Shown one piece after another: positions 29,770 through 41,180 of a DNA stretch of 64,000 nucleotides. The stretch is taken from the NCBI GenBank assembly GCA_019059635.1, contig JAGVRJ010000015.1:310001-374000 (forward strand). Direction: 5' to 3'. The translations under genes and the position numbers were made by a program. Positions within the stretch are counted from its first letter, which is position 1; each line of letters begins with the position of its first letter. Origin of the DNA: Proales similis (Eukaryota; Rotifera; Eurotatoria; Ploima; Proalidae). Below the pieces are notes generated by a model. It ran no database searches. It worked only from the letters and a program-made list of their open reading frames with translations, and was not told where the DNA came from.

Positions 29770-32700
29770 TCAGACAGTGATCTTTTGGGCCTCGTGCGAG
29801 TAATGGTGATAGACGAATGAGATTGTGTCGCACCAGATTGCTTTGAGGATCGGGTCCACAATGTTCTTCTTGTCGGAGCAATGGTTCCACTGGCTGAGGT
29901 CGGTGTTGCAGTCGCTGCCTTCGGGCGGCGGTTTGACTTGAATGCCGTTCACACATCGCTTGCACTTGAATCTAGACAAGTGAGAAGGGTTGAGAAGAAT
30001 TCAGGAGCTGAGAGTAAGCTGACGAGGTTGGGAATACTTTTCGTGCGTGTCGCTCTTTGTGCTCTCGTTAAGGGTGAAGAGGTCGCGCAGTTCGCTGACG
30101 CTAAAGTGCCGCTCGACGTCCTCCTCGTTGTCGACCACACAGCTGCTGAGCGCCTTTTTATGCGCCTGTCGCTGGAATATCTTCTCCTCTAGCGTGCCAG
30201 TGGCCAGCAGACGATAGATCTTTTGATGAAATAGGTGCCAGCCGAGTCGAGAGCAGAGCAAGAGAGAGGAGCAGCTTACGAAGCATTGCTTTTTCTGGCC
30301 GTCTCGCCAAACACGAGCCATCGCTTGATCGTCGTTGGCCGGATTCCAGTCTAGACACCGATTGTGGGTCAGTCGATTAGTCAACAGCCTCGTTCTGTTA
30401 AGATTGCGCTTGACTTACCCGGGTCGAACATGACAAGTCGATTGGCGCCGATCAGATTCAGACCGCAGCCGCCTGCCTTCGACGACAGCATGAAGATAAA
30501 GTCAGAGCTGGTCGGGTCGTTGAACTGCTCGACGATCTTGCCTCTTTTCTTGATCGTCATCGAGCCGTCCAGGCGAACGTAGTTGTAGCGGCGCAGTTCG
30601 CAAAGTTTGGCGAACATGTCCAGCGTTTGTGTGTAGTTGGAGACGAGCACCACACGATCGTTGGTGTTTACTTTTATCGCCGCCAGCAAGTAGTCGAGCA
30701 CCGCCGTCTTGCCGGACAACTCGCACTGGATCTGTCGCAAATTGAAATTGGCCGGGAACAGATCCAGAGCCTTCTCGAAGCCTTTCTCGTTCTTGGCGCA
30801 CTTCTCGTAGATGAGCTCCGGATCTGTTCCATTCAGTCCAGGCGATCAGCCTCAGCCAGCTTCGAGCAAGTTAGACGAGCACACTTACGATTGCACAGCT
30901 TTTTCATGTGAGTGATCGCTGCCAGCGTTGAATTGGACATTTTCTCGCCGTCGGCCAACTCGTCGATGTTGTTGTTCTTTACAAGCCGCTTGTAGAGTTC
31001 AACTTGGATGGGAGTCAACCGGCAGCAGACGACCTGCTCGACTGATTTCAAGTCAAACTTGAGCTCAACTCACTGATCAACCTAAAGAGCGGACGCTTAC
31101 TCTTGACCGGCAGGTATTTGGTGAGCAGCGCCTGGGTGCGTCTAATGATGCACCGGTTCACAATGGCAGCGAGCTCGGCCAGCTTCTCGTTGCCGAGCTT
31201 CTGCTCGGCCTCGGTGGCTGAACTGTCTCGGCCGCGGATGATCGGGTTCTCGAAGCGCTTGCGAAACTCGCTCGCCGTGCCCAGTATGCCGCCGTTCACA
31301 AAGTGAATCAGCGAAAAGTACTCGAGCAGGTCGTTCTGAATCGGCGTGCCCGACAGCAGGATGCGTCTGCTCGTCTGCAGTTGATTCAGCGCTGTGTAAG
31401 TTTGATCTGGCGTCAACTTGTTGAGACCTTAAGCTCTCGTTCAGTCAGATTTTTCGAAATTTACTTTCAGAATTCTTCAGTCTGTGTCCCTGTCAGTGTG
31501 GTCGCAAGCTGTTAGATATTCATCAGCGCTCGTCTCTTGACTGCGAGCTTACCTCGTCGCAGATCACCAGGCCGATCGGAGACTTGGTCAGAATGGCCGC
31601 GTGCGCCCGGAATGTCTCGTAAGAAATGATCAATATCGGATTTATCGATCGCCTGCCAGTCTGGCTCATGAACTGCTCTTCAATTTCAGGCTTAGAACAA
31701 CCGCTCGAACCTCGCTCATAGTCCAACTTACTCAGCTTCTTTTCGATCTCTTCTTTGCCCCCGCCCTCTATCGGCAGGCTGATCACTTTGCCCTTCAGCC
31801 ATTTGTTTATCTCGTTGTACCAGTTCTTCAAGTGTCAGTCCTTTACAACTCGGCGACAGGTGATGTGCAAGAACAGAAAGACCACCTTGACCAAGCTGCT
31901 CGGAGTGACAATGATCGCCTTCTCGATGGTCGCTTTGCAGTCGGGTCCTTGCCTCTGAAAAGGAAACGTTTCAAATCGGTCCGCTGCGTTAAGCCGTGTT
32001 CATATTTACGAGCAGAGTCCATGTGAGTGTGATGCACTGCAGAGTCTTGCCCAGGCCCTGTTCAGGTAGAGCGTTAATTGGGGCCGAGAAATAAACACCT
32101 TCTTGGCGTAAATGAACGTTCTACAAACCATTTCGTCGGCCATGATGCAGCCAAAGTTGCCCGGGATCTGCACGCCCGTCACACAGTCGTACATGAATTT
32201 GACTCCCTATTGATGTTAGATGGCGGTCAATCGATTTGGATTCGAGAGTTGTCCAGAACGAACCTCGCGCTGATGGGGACGAAGAATTTTGCTCAGCATT
32301 GGGTCCACGACCACATGAACAGGCAACTTGGTCCTGAAAGTGTCCTGAAAGTCTCAATGCGACTGGTCTCAAATCGTGTGGTCACTCACTGGTCCACTTT
32401 CATTAGGTCGTGCGCCGACAAGATCGGAGGCGCGTAGAGCACAAGCGCGCCCTCTTCGTCCGGGTCGTGCATGGGCTGTCGGGCGCCTTGTCTGCGTGTG
32501 CCCAGGCATTTGCCGTACGAGCTCGGCTGATAGTTGGGCAGCGGGATTTTGAACGGCCGATTGGTCAGCGATTTGAGAAATTCTTCGTGTGCCTGGGCGC
32601 TTGCGCCGCCGGACGCATTCGCCGCTGCGGTTGATGCGCTACTCGCCACGGCTGGAGGACTTAATCGGGTGGCGGCTAGTCTTCGCAATGTGAAGCTAAA

Positions 32701-33018
32701 GGTCAGCATACTTGGCTGTCATGTTGGAGAGAGGCTTTCGGTAGGGCGAAATGAATTTCGACTTGTCGTAGACTTCACTGCGGCAGTTGCGCTTCAAGTT
32801 CTCCGACTTGGGTCGACTAAAGTGCGAGTTGACTGAGGCGGCCAGACTCTGCCGTCTCGCCGTCTTTTCATCTTCGCTGCTGCCGGTGGTGGTGTCGGAC
32901 GCTTTCCGCTTTATTGAGCCGCTCACGCTGATTTGGCTGGGCGCTGCGCTCCTTTCAGTTTGGCGTCAAAACAGACTCGCCTCACTGCGCCATTCTTGTC
33001 TGAATCTTACCTCCTCAT
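29770..33018 (-). CDS. RAD54L: RAD54 homologous-recombination DNA translocase (Snf2 family)
   Basis: RAD54 drives strand exchange and chromatin remodelling with RAD51. Fifteen exons: 33011-33018, 32712-32951, 32390-32659, 32264-32333, 32129-32206, 32010-32057, 31886-31954, 31553-31825, 31465-31489, 31101-31406, 30889-31041, 30419-30823, 30280-30350, 30038-30219, 29770-29971; 2400 nt, 799 residues (human 747). Exon 1 holds only ATGAGGAG; splicing gives MRRSAAPSQ, matching the vertebrate N-terminus. Walker A is MGLGKT (split by an intron after M) and the DEGH box spans exons 8-9. Motif III/IV blocks include [15 protein letters not shown] and [20 protein letters not shown] sequence; the helicase C half has [17 protein letters not shown]. 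The C-terminus keeps the Cys/Trp motif [18 protein letters not shown]. The intron 32660-32711 could instead be 31 nt long in the same frame. Confidence 0.95.
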
Positions 33019-33331
33019 TGTGCTGCTCGAGTAGTGACGAGAATTTCAAATACTCTACTATTCTTCCTGACTAGCAAATCGACGAGGGAGGGCGGCCATG
33101 AGCTAAATTTAAACATTTGCCGCCGCTTGGCCGTTGCTTGTTCAATCTGTGACAGATTTAACTCGCTCGGCTCGCTCGAGAGTCTTGGGACCGACTTGAA
33201 CTCAAAACCATTTGGAATCGTTTATTCGCTAAAGCAACCGAAAAATTCAAATCAGAGCAGTACGCTGTGCAGTCGGCGCGCACCGACTCACAACTTGATT
33301 AAAGCCGTAAACGAGACTAAAGCGGTTGGTG
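33019..33331. other. Intergenic: RAD54 upstream region and Ly6 gene 3' UTR
   Basis: A minus-strand AATAAA at 33221-33226 is the likely poly(A) signal of the Ly6-like gene. No TATA box or gene is seen. Confidence 0.45.
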
Positions 33332-33897
33332 TCATGCGACAATCAACAGAGCGAGCATGAACGCAAGTAGGACAAAGGGAAAGATGCCAAGTCTGTGGGG
33401 CATCGTGGCGTGGCCTTGGTTGGGCGGGAACTTGGCCAGGTTGGCTTGGGCCACAGCCTGCTCGAATGAATTGCACGAGTCAGAGCTACAGCAGCCGGTG
33501 CGAACGACCACGGGCAGGACGCCGCCGTTCAAGATCTCTTCCTTTGCCTTGCATTCTGATCGGCATCCGCCACTGAACGAGGTGGACCTTTGTTTGCCGC
33601 TGTCGACTGTCTGCGACTCGAGCTATTGAGAGGCACACCGTTTGAAGTGAGTCAGGACAGCACGAGAGAGAGAGAGAGCAATCGAACTTACAAAGCAAGT
33701 GTTGACCGAGGCGACGCAGAGCTCCTTTTTGGCTTCGCTAGTTGCTCCACATTTAGTGCATTTGTAGCAGGTTAGAGCGGTGCTGGCCGCGGCGAGAAAG
33801 GTAACTTGAGTGCGCGAGCTTTAGCCAACAGAAACGACGAGCAGATGCCGAGTAGAAGGGCTTTACCTAGAGCGAGCACTCTGAGCACGTTTGCCAT
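33332..33897 (-). CDS. GPI-anchored Ly6/uPAR three-finger-domain protein
   Basis: Three exons (33867-33897, 33692-33804, 33332-33622; 435 nt) give 144 residues. The first intron falls inside the signal peptide, a position common in Ly6 genes. The leader MANVLRVLALVTFLAAASTA is followed by LTCYKCTKCG, further Cys in ELCVASVNTCF and GGCRSEC, then the Ly6 signature CCSSDSCN. The protein ends in a hydrophobic tail (FPFVLLAFMLALLIVA) with no cytosolic part, as expected for GPI attachment. Ly6 proteins modulate receptors and channels or build septate junctions in insects; which applies here is unknown. The motif layout supports the family well despite low overall similarity. A (GA)n tract lies 160-175 nt upstream. 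Confidence 0.85.
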
Positions 33898-34410
33898 TGC
33901 GCGCGTTTGCAGAATGAGGCCAAATTGTTGTTCAAGTTTTAAAGAGCAAAGAGTTAACTGAATCAACTTTCTGCCTCTCTGATGCGGCTATTTAATTAGA
34001 AATGAGCCAAACAAGCTGATTGACTCAGTGAGCGAGTGAAGGGAGAGGCGCCGAGAGGTGAGAGAGAGAGAGAGCAACAGAGAAACTGGGATGAATGTTT
34101 GGCGTTTAACAGTCGCCAGATTGCGCATATTCGTCCTCATTTAATCATCGCAAATATTTACAACAAATTCTGGCTTTTCTTACTAATTTAATTAAATTCG
34201 GAAAAGGATTAAAAACTGTGGTAAGTAAAGCAGAAGCAGAGATAAGAATAAAGAAAGAGAGAGAGAGAGAGAGAGTTTGTGTGGGAGAGACAAAGAAAGC
34301 AACGACGGAGATGGAGGCAAAGACAAACAACGGGGGCGGGCGATTGTCGCATCGCATGAGCGACTGCTGAGGACGATTGTCATCAGAGGCAGACGTAAGC
34401 CTGAGGCTGT
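33898..34410. other. Intergenic: Ly6 promoter and SLC25A26 3' UTR
   Basis: (GA)n tracts at 34059-34074 and about 34254-34276. An AT-rich TTAAATAG (minus strand) near 33990 may serve as the Ly6 TATA element. No gene is seen. Confidence 0.4.
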
Positions 34411-35627
34411 CTAGCGCCTCATCGAGCTGATTATCTTCTTGGCCTCTTCGTATATGCCAAAGAATATGAAGCCGCCGAGTGAAATCATCGTCATCCGAGG
34501 ATAGACGCCGGCAAACAAGCTTCAATTTTATAAACAATCATTGCAATCCTCGCCAGGCAGGAGAACATCACAGCCTACCCTGAAACGCCCTTCTCTCTGG
34601 CAATCTGACGCAGAGTGCGAACGATTTTGCCCTTTCTCTCGGCCGCATCTCCTCGCTGCTTGTTTCGCTTTTTCTCACTTATCCGCTCTTAAAGCAAATC
34701 GACTATGGCTGTCTATTCACCTTGTTCTCGAGTGTTATCCGAGTCTTGGCCACGTCTATCGGAGTGGTCAGTCCGGCCGAGATAGCGCCTATTAACAGAT
34801 GATGATCGCGGTCGCTATTGAATGCTTCATTCGCTGAGCAGTTTACCTGCAATGGCACCGCAGATGGCCGCCTCGTACGGCTCACAGCTGCGGCCTTGGC
34901 TCCGACTCACCCTGAGCTTCAAATACTCCCAAAGAGGAAATTGAATCGAGCTGAACGGAATTTCTCTCAGAACCGTGGTCAAGTAGGACCGAAAGAAGCC
35001 GCCTATGCCCTTGTGAGACAGAAAGAGAGAGAGATGTAGAGAACTGAGTTGTCGTCGACCTGATTAAATCGACAGACAAAGAGAGCGACTCACATCGTTT
35101 CGCACAATTTGCTTAAAGACATGAAACGTGGTCAAATGCGGCTGCGATTGAGTCCGCTGTTTGACTACATCGACCGGCACTCGAATGAGACACGCAAACT
35201 AGAATGCGGCTGAGGCGGTTTGATTGAATCGATGATTGGCCAATGGCTTACCACTTCGCCCGTGTTGGCGGCCACCATTTGATTTAGCGATGGATTGAGT
35301 AAATCCAATCGGTCCAGTTTGGCCTTGAGGGTGTCGTAGACAGTGAAGAACAAGGCCGCTGTGGGCGCACTGCCCACCAAAGTTGACGGCAGGCCGCTGT
35401 AAATTCCTCTGAATCCTCCTGCACGCCAAAATCCCTGCTGGCTCTGCACTCGCGTTTTGATTGTGTCGAGCGGATAGAGCACCAGGTCGACGCCTGTTCC
35501 TGCGGCTGCGCCTGACTTGAGGTGGCAACAGACAGATTTCAATCGATTAGCCTGCAGTCGAAAAGAGTGGCCAACTTACAAGCAGCGAGAGGCTAAAGCT
35601 GGCTGCCTCAATCTCTTTGTTTACCAT
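34411..35627 (-). CDS. SLC25A26: Mitochondrial S-adenosylmethionine carrier
   Basis: Imports SAM into the mitochondrial matrix in exchange for S-adenosylhomocysteine. Seven exons: 35580-35627, 35252-35515, 35094-35198, 34847-35009, 34721-34788, 34579-34655, 34411-34519; 834 nt, 277 residues (human 274). The three mitochondrial-carrier repeats each have their PxDxxKxR-type motif: [24 protein letters not shown] and [31 protein letters not shown] and [18 protein letters not shown] are close to the vertebrate SAM carrier and distinguish it from other SLC25 members. No cleavable targeting peptide is needed or seen. Introns are 50-100 nt. Confidence 0.95.
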
Positions 35628-36068
35628 CTGAACAGGACAATTTGGGCCAACGCAATCAAACTGAAGTGAAAGGTTAAGCGAAATAGAGTTCAAGACTGGT
35701 TGGTTATAGACGGAGCCTGTGTTGCCAACTACACACGCTTTGTTGGGGTTGGGCCCAGAGAAGTGGCTCTAATGAACCAAGTTAACGAGCAGGCGAGCGA
35801 GCGATCGAGCAAGGACGATTCAGGGACCCGAGGGTGAGAGCATGCGGCACAAGAGCATCCAATTTGCAAACAAGCCGAATCGTAATAAAAAAAAAGGACA
35901 TTCGATCAAAAGTGAGTGAAAAACAAAAAGAGAAAAGACTAAGAGGGACGAGCGTTTTTATTGTTCACGGCAGGATTAGAACGATCGGTTGCATGCCATT
36001 CTGAATGATCATGACACATGAACAGTGAGAAACGCCCGGTCGCGCTTAAACGTTATTTTTCTCGCTGT
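35628..36068. other. Intergenic: SLC25A26 upstream region and eS28 3' UTR
   Basis: A minus-strand AATAAA near 35956 is the eS28 poly(A) signal. An A-run lies near 35887. No gene is seen. Confidence 0.45.
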
Positions 36069-36410
36069 TTATCTCAGACGGCGGGCTTCTCGCTCGGACT
36101 CGAGCAGAGTGAGCACGTCATTCTCGCGGACGGGACCCTTCACGTTTCGGATGATCTGACGGTGCGATTCGTCGTCGATGAACTCAACCTTGACCTAGTC
36201 GATTCGTTCTGATGTGAACTGTGATCTAATGAGACTGGCGCGCACGTGTCGCTTACCTGAGTACACTGACCCTGCGAGCCGGTTCTGCCCAAAATTTTAA
36301 TGACCTGTCGAAAAGGAATTAGGCTAATAGAGTCGCTTTGGCCGAGTGAGCGTGGTACGTACGCGGGCCAACTTGGGCTTCTGCTCTTTCTTCTTGTCCT
36401 CCTTGTCCAT
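36069..36410 (-). CDS. RPS28: 40S ribosomal protein eS28
   Basis: A small-subunit ribosomal protein near the mRNA exit and E site. Three exons (36363-36410, 36257-36304, 36069-36194; 222 nt) give 73 residues, close to the 69 of human eS28. [19 protein letters not shown], then [19 protein letters not shown] and SEREARRLR are near identical to other animals. The N-terminus ([16 protein letters not shown]) is longer and more charged than usual. Both introns are phase 0 and under 70 nt. Identity is certain. Confidence 0.98.
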
Positions 36411-37766
36411 GTCGAATTAACGAATCTAGTTTTAGTGAAAAATGCAGAAATTTTGTTTAATTGGCTCTAGCTGAACTGCGAACGCCATTGATCGATACGA
36501 TTCTGCATCGATCAGTTGGTCAAGTTGCGATGCAATTGTGCGTCTATTAGACACTTGCTTGGATGCAGAACAGCATCATAGCGACTAGGTCGAGCACGTT
36601 TCGCTCGGCGCTCAACAGTGAACGATGCAAATAAAACGTGAGTGAACATATCATGCAAAGAAAGCGGTCTATCCGAGAGCAGGCAAACGAGGGGGCTGCT
36701 CGCTCGTTTTTAACTTGGCATGAAATAGACGCCAGCATGAATTTAAGTGCGCTCTGCGCTTGTCTCAAAGCCCCTCGACTCCTCTTTTCGTTTCATCTTA
36801 TTTTTTCTTTTTTCGTTCATTTTATTTTTTCTTGAATTTACAATCGTCATTAGTGAACATGCATGTGTGCTCTGCGCTGTCAAATTTCTTTTTGCATTTT
36901 TACTGTTGGCGAGACCAAAAAAAAAACCTTGAGAATAGGGAAATCGGCTCGGAGAGAATGAAGCAGGAAATTGTAAAGCGTCGCTGGTTAACACACACAC
37001 AAACAAGAAGTAGAAGCACGAAAACGAGGAGGAGAACAACAGCAAAAGGTTGAAATGAGCCAAGACAAGCTGGCAATAGAACTGGAACAATAGAATTGGC
37101 AAAGAAGTAGATCGCCGGCCCGAGTGTCAGTCATAGCCTGCCTTCTTGCTCGCTTGTCCGTCTGAGCCTCTTCCCTGCTCGACCTTCACAGCTCGTCTGC
37201 GAACCTTACAAGTCGACTAAAAAGTGAAGCAAAAGTACTTTCTCTGTAAAATTCGAATTAAATGAATCGCTGTGTTTCACTCGATTAGCATCAAAACGCG
37301 CACATGTCATATTTGATAAAGGAAAATATTAAAATTCATTCAAAGACAGTTGTTAGATTGGCCGGCCAGTTCATCATTGTGTGACAGTCTGTGTCGACTG
37401 GAGCTGGCCGGGCTTGCTTCGTTAGTCTTGTCTCTTTTTGTTAATTATCCATCAATTGCTTGCTTGATTTTCAGTGTTTTTTTTTCTCTTGTCTCGTTTG
37501 GCTTTGCGATTGAACCGATTTCAATAAAAAGACTCGAACGACGCGTTCAAATGATTTTTGCTTTTGTTCGGGTGTGGATATGTGAGGACGTGGGTGCTCG
37601 CTGTCCGAGTGTATGTGTGTGTGTGTGGGTAAGGGAGGGCGTCTCTGTAGGTGAAAGTTTCTTAGAATGGACAGGGGTGAGATTGGGTCACATTTGAGCG
37701 GTTCAATACAGGTTGTCGGGGTTTGTTTTGCTGTGGGGAGTCGGTGGACTTGATTGAACTGTAGAT
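36411..37766. other. Long non-coding interval between eS28 and the KIF12-like gene
   Basis: About 1.36 kb with no credible gene; short open frames are low-complexity or lack conservation cues. The right part should be the 3' UTR of the kinesin gene, the left part the eS28 promoter. T- and A-rich stretches occur at about 36797-36835 and 36918-36930, and a (GT)n run at about 37613-37628. Confidence 0.4.
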
Positions 37767-40440
37767 TTACTTGCGCACTACAGGCTCGCTCTGCTTGTAG
37801 TTCTTCAGCTCTTTGAACTTGCGTGTGTAGCTCGGACGCACGATTTCGATTTTTCTTCAAAACGCAAATTAGACCTTGGCCAAGAGGAGGACAGGTGGCG
37901 GCGAATGCACTTACTCGATCGGATCAGCGTCGCCTGGATCGGAATGAGCGGTGTTGAGATTTTTCTTGGCCCCGTTCGATCGTCTGACCGGGCTCACTGA
38001 TCGAACTGAAACGGCCTCGACCGGATAGCTGGCCTGCTTGGGTCCTTTGGGCGGCGCCTTTAGAACTCTGGCCTTGGTGCTGGCCGGATTTCGATCGTCA
38101 ATCAGAATAATCTCCGTCTGCTCGTTCTGGCCGTTTAGTATTTTGGTGTTTCCGTTCTGCGTTCGCATCAGTTGCTCGAGCTTTTTGGCCAGCTTTTGAT
38201 TCTCGCGTGTCAACACCTCGTGCTGGTGACGCACTTTTTCCTTGAACTTTTCCAGCTGCGAGTTCTCGTTCTTCAGCGTCTTGTTCTCTTGGATGTACTC
38301 TTGAAGTTTGCCGTAGAGCTGCGACTCGGTAGATGCGTTGCTGTTGGACGAGCCGTTGCGGTTATTTACAATCTTGGGCAGCTGTCCCGAGTTCATGACG
38401 CCGAGCTGCTGCTTCAAGGTCATGTTCTCCTCCTTGAGCTTCCTCAGCTCGAGCTTCAGCTTCAATATGATGTTCTCGCGCGAGTCCGACTTCATTATCG
38501 GCACATTCTCGATGTTCTGCGCCCGGTTCGCGTACCGCAGTGTATTGAGCGTCTCGTTCTCGCAGCTCAGCGCCGGTGAGACGCACGCGATCTAGACACA
38601 ATTCAGCACAAGTTCAGGACGACCGCACACGACACTTCACTTCAATTGTCACTTGCCATCAAGGTCACTCCACTGCCGCCCAAGCTCTCGCTCAGCAGCT
38701 TGGTCAGCTTCGAATCGCGATAGGGAATGTGGCCGGTGCGTTTGTTGGGGTCGCTCAGCGCCGATATGCAGGTTCCTAAGTTAGAGCAGCGGCTTAGCCG
38801 AGAGTTGTTTGGCTCGCCTGAGAAACGCATTTACCTAACACGAGCAAGCTCTTGTTTATGTTGTTGGTCTCTGTGAGCTGTTTGCCTTTCGAATGAGTCA
38901 TTTTGACCTTCTCGCTGCCGGCCAGATCGACAAATATCAATTTGCCCAGTTTGGTGATCTGCTCTCGCGGGTCGGTCGAGTTCTGCAGCTCGTTTTCTAT
39001 TTGAATTGTTAAAATTGCGTGCGAACGACTCGAGTGGTCGTTGAGCAGATGTGTGGCCGTCGCCCGGTTCATTTCGCCCTCGGTCAATATCGACAGCATT
39101 TCGTCTATGGTCTCAATGTAGGTGGCGAACAGATTGTCGACGTAGAAGCCTTCCTCCTGACTGCCGCGCACTTCCAGTTTGCGTTGATTGCTCGGGTTGA
39201 TTAGATCGCGAATCTGAGCGCCAGTTAAAAATTTGAATGTTTCCAAGACTCGAGCACACTTGTGGACTCACCTGTTCGTTATAAATTTCAAAATAGGACA
39301 CGCGGATGTAAAAGACCGACTGCGACGACTCTTGCGTGCGCTGTCTCAGCACATTGAACAAGTAGTTGATAGCGCGCGGTATCATTCCGAAATGCGTGTA
39401 TCGGTCCTGACCGGCCAGATTGTACTAAACAGCAAAGCCGATGATGAGCCCATGATCGATCTATGTCGAGCTTGGACCGCTTCACATACCGTGCCGGAGG
39501 GGCCGACCATTGTGTAGGTTTTGCCGCTTCCAGTCTGTCCGTAGGCAAAACAAGTGCACGCGTATCTAAGCGAGAGCTGTCTGAGACGAGGAGTGGGCCA
39601 GGCCGTCAGGTGAGACTGAGTTACCCGTCGATGGCCATGTTGACTAGGCGCTTGATGCCGCTAAAGTTGAAAAACTCGTCCTGACTTGTGTTGGGATCAA
39701 ACACAGAGTCGAACTGAAATTTTCTGTTTTGTTGTTTGCCTTCGACCTTGAACATTTTGCTGCCTGGTGAGAATACAAGCGTCAATTAAAAGAGACGGTG
39801 ATGATTACAATCAGGGACGATTGGTCGCAAGATATGATCTCCTGGTCGCCGTGGTTGCGTTCAATATCGCCAAGTGGTCGAATGCGAACCACAACGCGAA
39901 CGCGGTCTTTCTCACTGTACTCCTCCTCTGGATAGGCTTGAACACTAATTTGAGGTCGAAATTTAGATCTGGCGCACAAGCAGAACGAGCGAATGAACAA
40001 GGGACAAGAAGAGGCGGGAGAACTGGAGAACAACGCGACTGGGATCGAGCTACGACTGCTGCGGACATGCAGGGACAAGGGCTTTACTTTTTCAAACGAG
40101 CCTCGACTACATCTGACGAGTTGACGCGAGACGAGTTTAAACTGCTGAGTTGAACACAACTCGAGGAGCCGTCGTTCGCCGCCTGCTCTGTTTGAATGCC
40201 TCGATTGTAGAGACGATCGCTGACTTGAATGAAGCTGCTCTCTTTCGACGTTGTCGTCAGAATGGACGTGGCCGACGAGTCTATTTTGTTTGAGCTCTCT
40301 CGGCCAATATAAGTGAAATCGGGCTCGTTCTCTGTCTCGCTGCAGTCAGTGCTGGTACCGAGCGGGCCGAGGCTCTTAATCATGAACACTCGGGGCATAT
40401 TGCGTATTCCGTCTTCGGGCTTGAACATTTCCGCTTGCAT
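37767..40440 (-). CDS. KIF12: KIF12-like kinesin motor protein
   Basis: A plus-end-type microtubule motor with an internal motor domain. Exons: 40088-40440, 39819-39968, 39625-39759, 39490-39565, 39272-39424, 38835-39213, 38657-38775, 37915-38591, 37767-37854; 2130 nt, 709 residues from ATG 40440. A disordered Ser-rich head of about 130 residues precedes the motor. The motor has [11 protein letters not shown], the P-loop GQTGSGKT (222-229), switch [10 protein letters not shown] and switch II DLAGSEK. The segment after it ([16 protein letters not shown], then a coiled coil) matches the KIF12 neck and stalk. Intron 38592-38656 begins GC, not GT. The donor at 39818 (GTCCCT) is weak and was chosen by phase and a 59-nt intron length. 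An upstream exon at 42.7-43.0 kb could belong to it but is treated separately. Confidence 0.88.
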
Positions 40441-40505
40441 TCGAATGAAATAAAACAAATCAAGTTGGCAGCGAGCGACAAATGAGTCGGGCGATGGGGA
40501 TAAGC

Positions 40506-40520
40506 GTTGGCGGTGGCAAC
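40506..40520. promoter_or_regulatory. X-box-like inverted repeat upstream of the KIF12-like gene
   Basis: GTTGGCGGTGGCAAC lies 66-80 nt upstream of ATG 40440. The GGCAAC half fits the RFX half site; the other half departs at one position (GTTGGC instead of GTTGCC). Weaker than the CEP290 site. Confidence 0.4.
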
Positions 40521-41092
40521 TTTAACAGCCGTCGAAGAAGCAGGAGATTGCCAGAAGCACTGACGATGAGCAAGATCGAGGCGGTGGCGGCGACGGCGAC
40601 GGCATCGCTACGAGCGTTTCAATCGGGGGCCAAGGACGCAGTTTTAATGAACTGCTGCGAACTAATCACACAAGCCCAGATTGCATGAGCTCGGATTTTC
40701 TGCTCGTTTCATGTGACACGAATGGCATGACTGCGCTTACTTGGTTGCGGGCACGATTACGCGGCCGATCGGCTGTGCATTGTCGAACTCGCCAGACCGG
40801 TCTGTGTAAATTATTTGCGCGTTTGACATGGCTGGCTCACTCACGATCGCTGGCTCTGGCAATGCGCAAATCTACAGCGGATTTAAAACTTTGGTGAGCG
40901 CCTCAACGAACTGATTATTCTGGTTGCTACGTGAGAGTGCGCCTCTCGCTTCGGCCAATTTACTTTTATATATTTTCTTTTAAATATTTACATTTCAGTT
41001 TCACAGTTGATTATTGCGAGCCTTGCCTAACATCTCTTTTTTTCCATGCTGGCTACACGCTCTATCCGACTGTGCTATTTAGCATTCGCCGC

Positions 41093-41180
41093 TTTCTCTC
41101 CTTCTCTCTCTTTCTCGCTCTCTTTCTTTGCTTCTCTCTCTCGCTCTCTTTCATTCCCTTTCTTTCTTTCTCCCACTTTC
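41093..41180 (+). repeat. Polypyrimidine (CT/CTTT) tract
   Basis: Almost uninterrupted C/T sequence made of CTCT and CTTT units, within non-coding DNA. Confidence 0.8.

Noticed and set aside
32660..32711. A 31-nt version of this RAD54 intron (acceptor at GCGAAG)
   Set aside because: It also keeps the frame, but is far shorter than any other intron in the window; the 52-nt form fits the usual size.
37350..37697. Plus-strand frame with hydrophobic N-terminus
   Set aside because: It lies in the T-rich antisense of the kinesin 3' UTR, and the hydrophobicity reflects T-rich codons.
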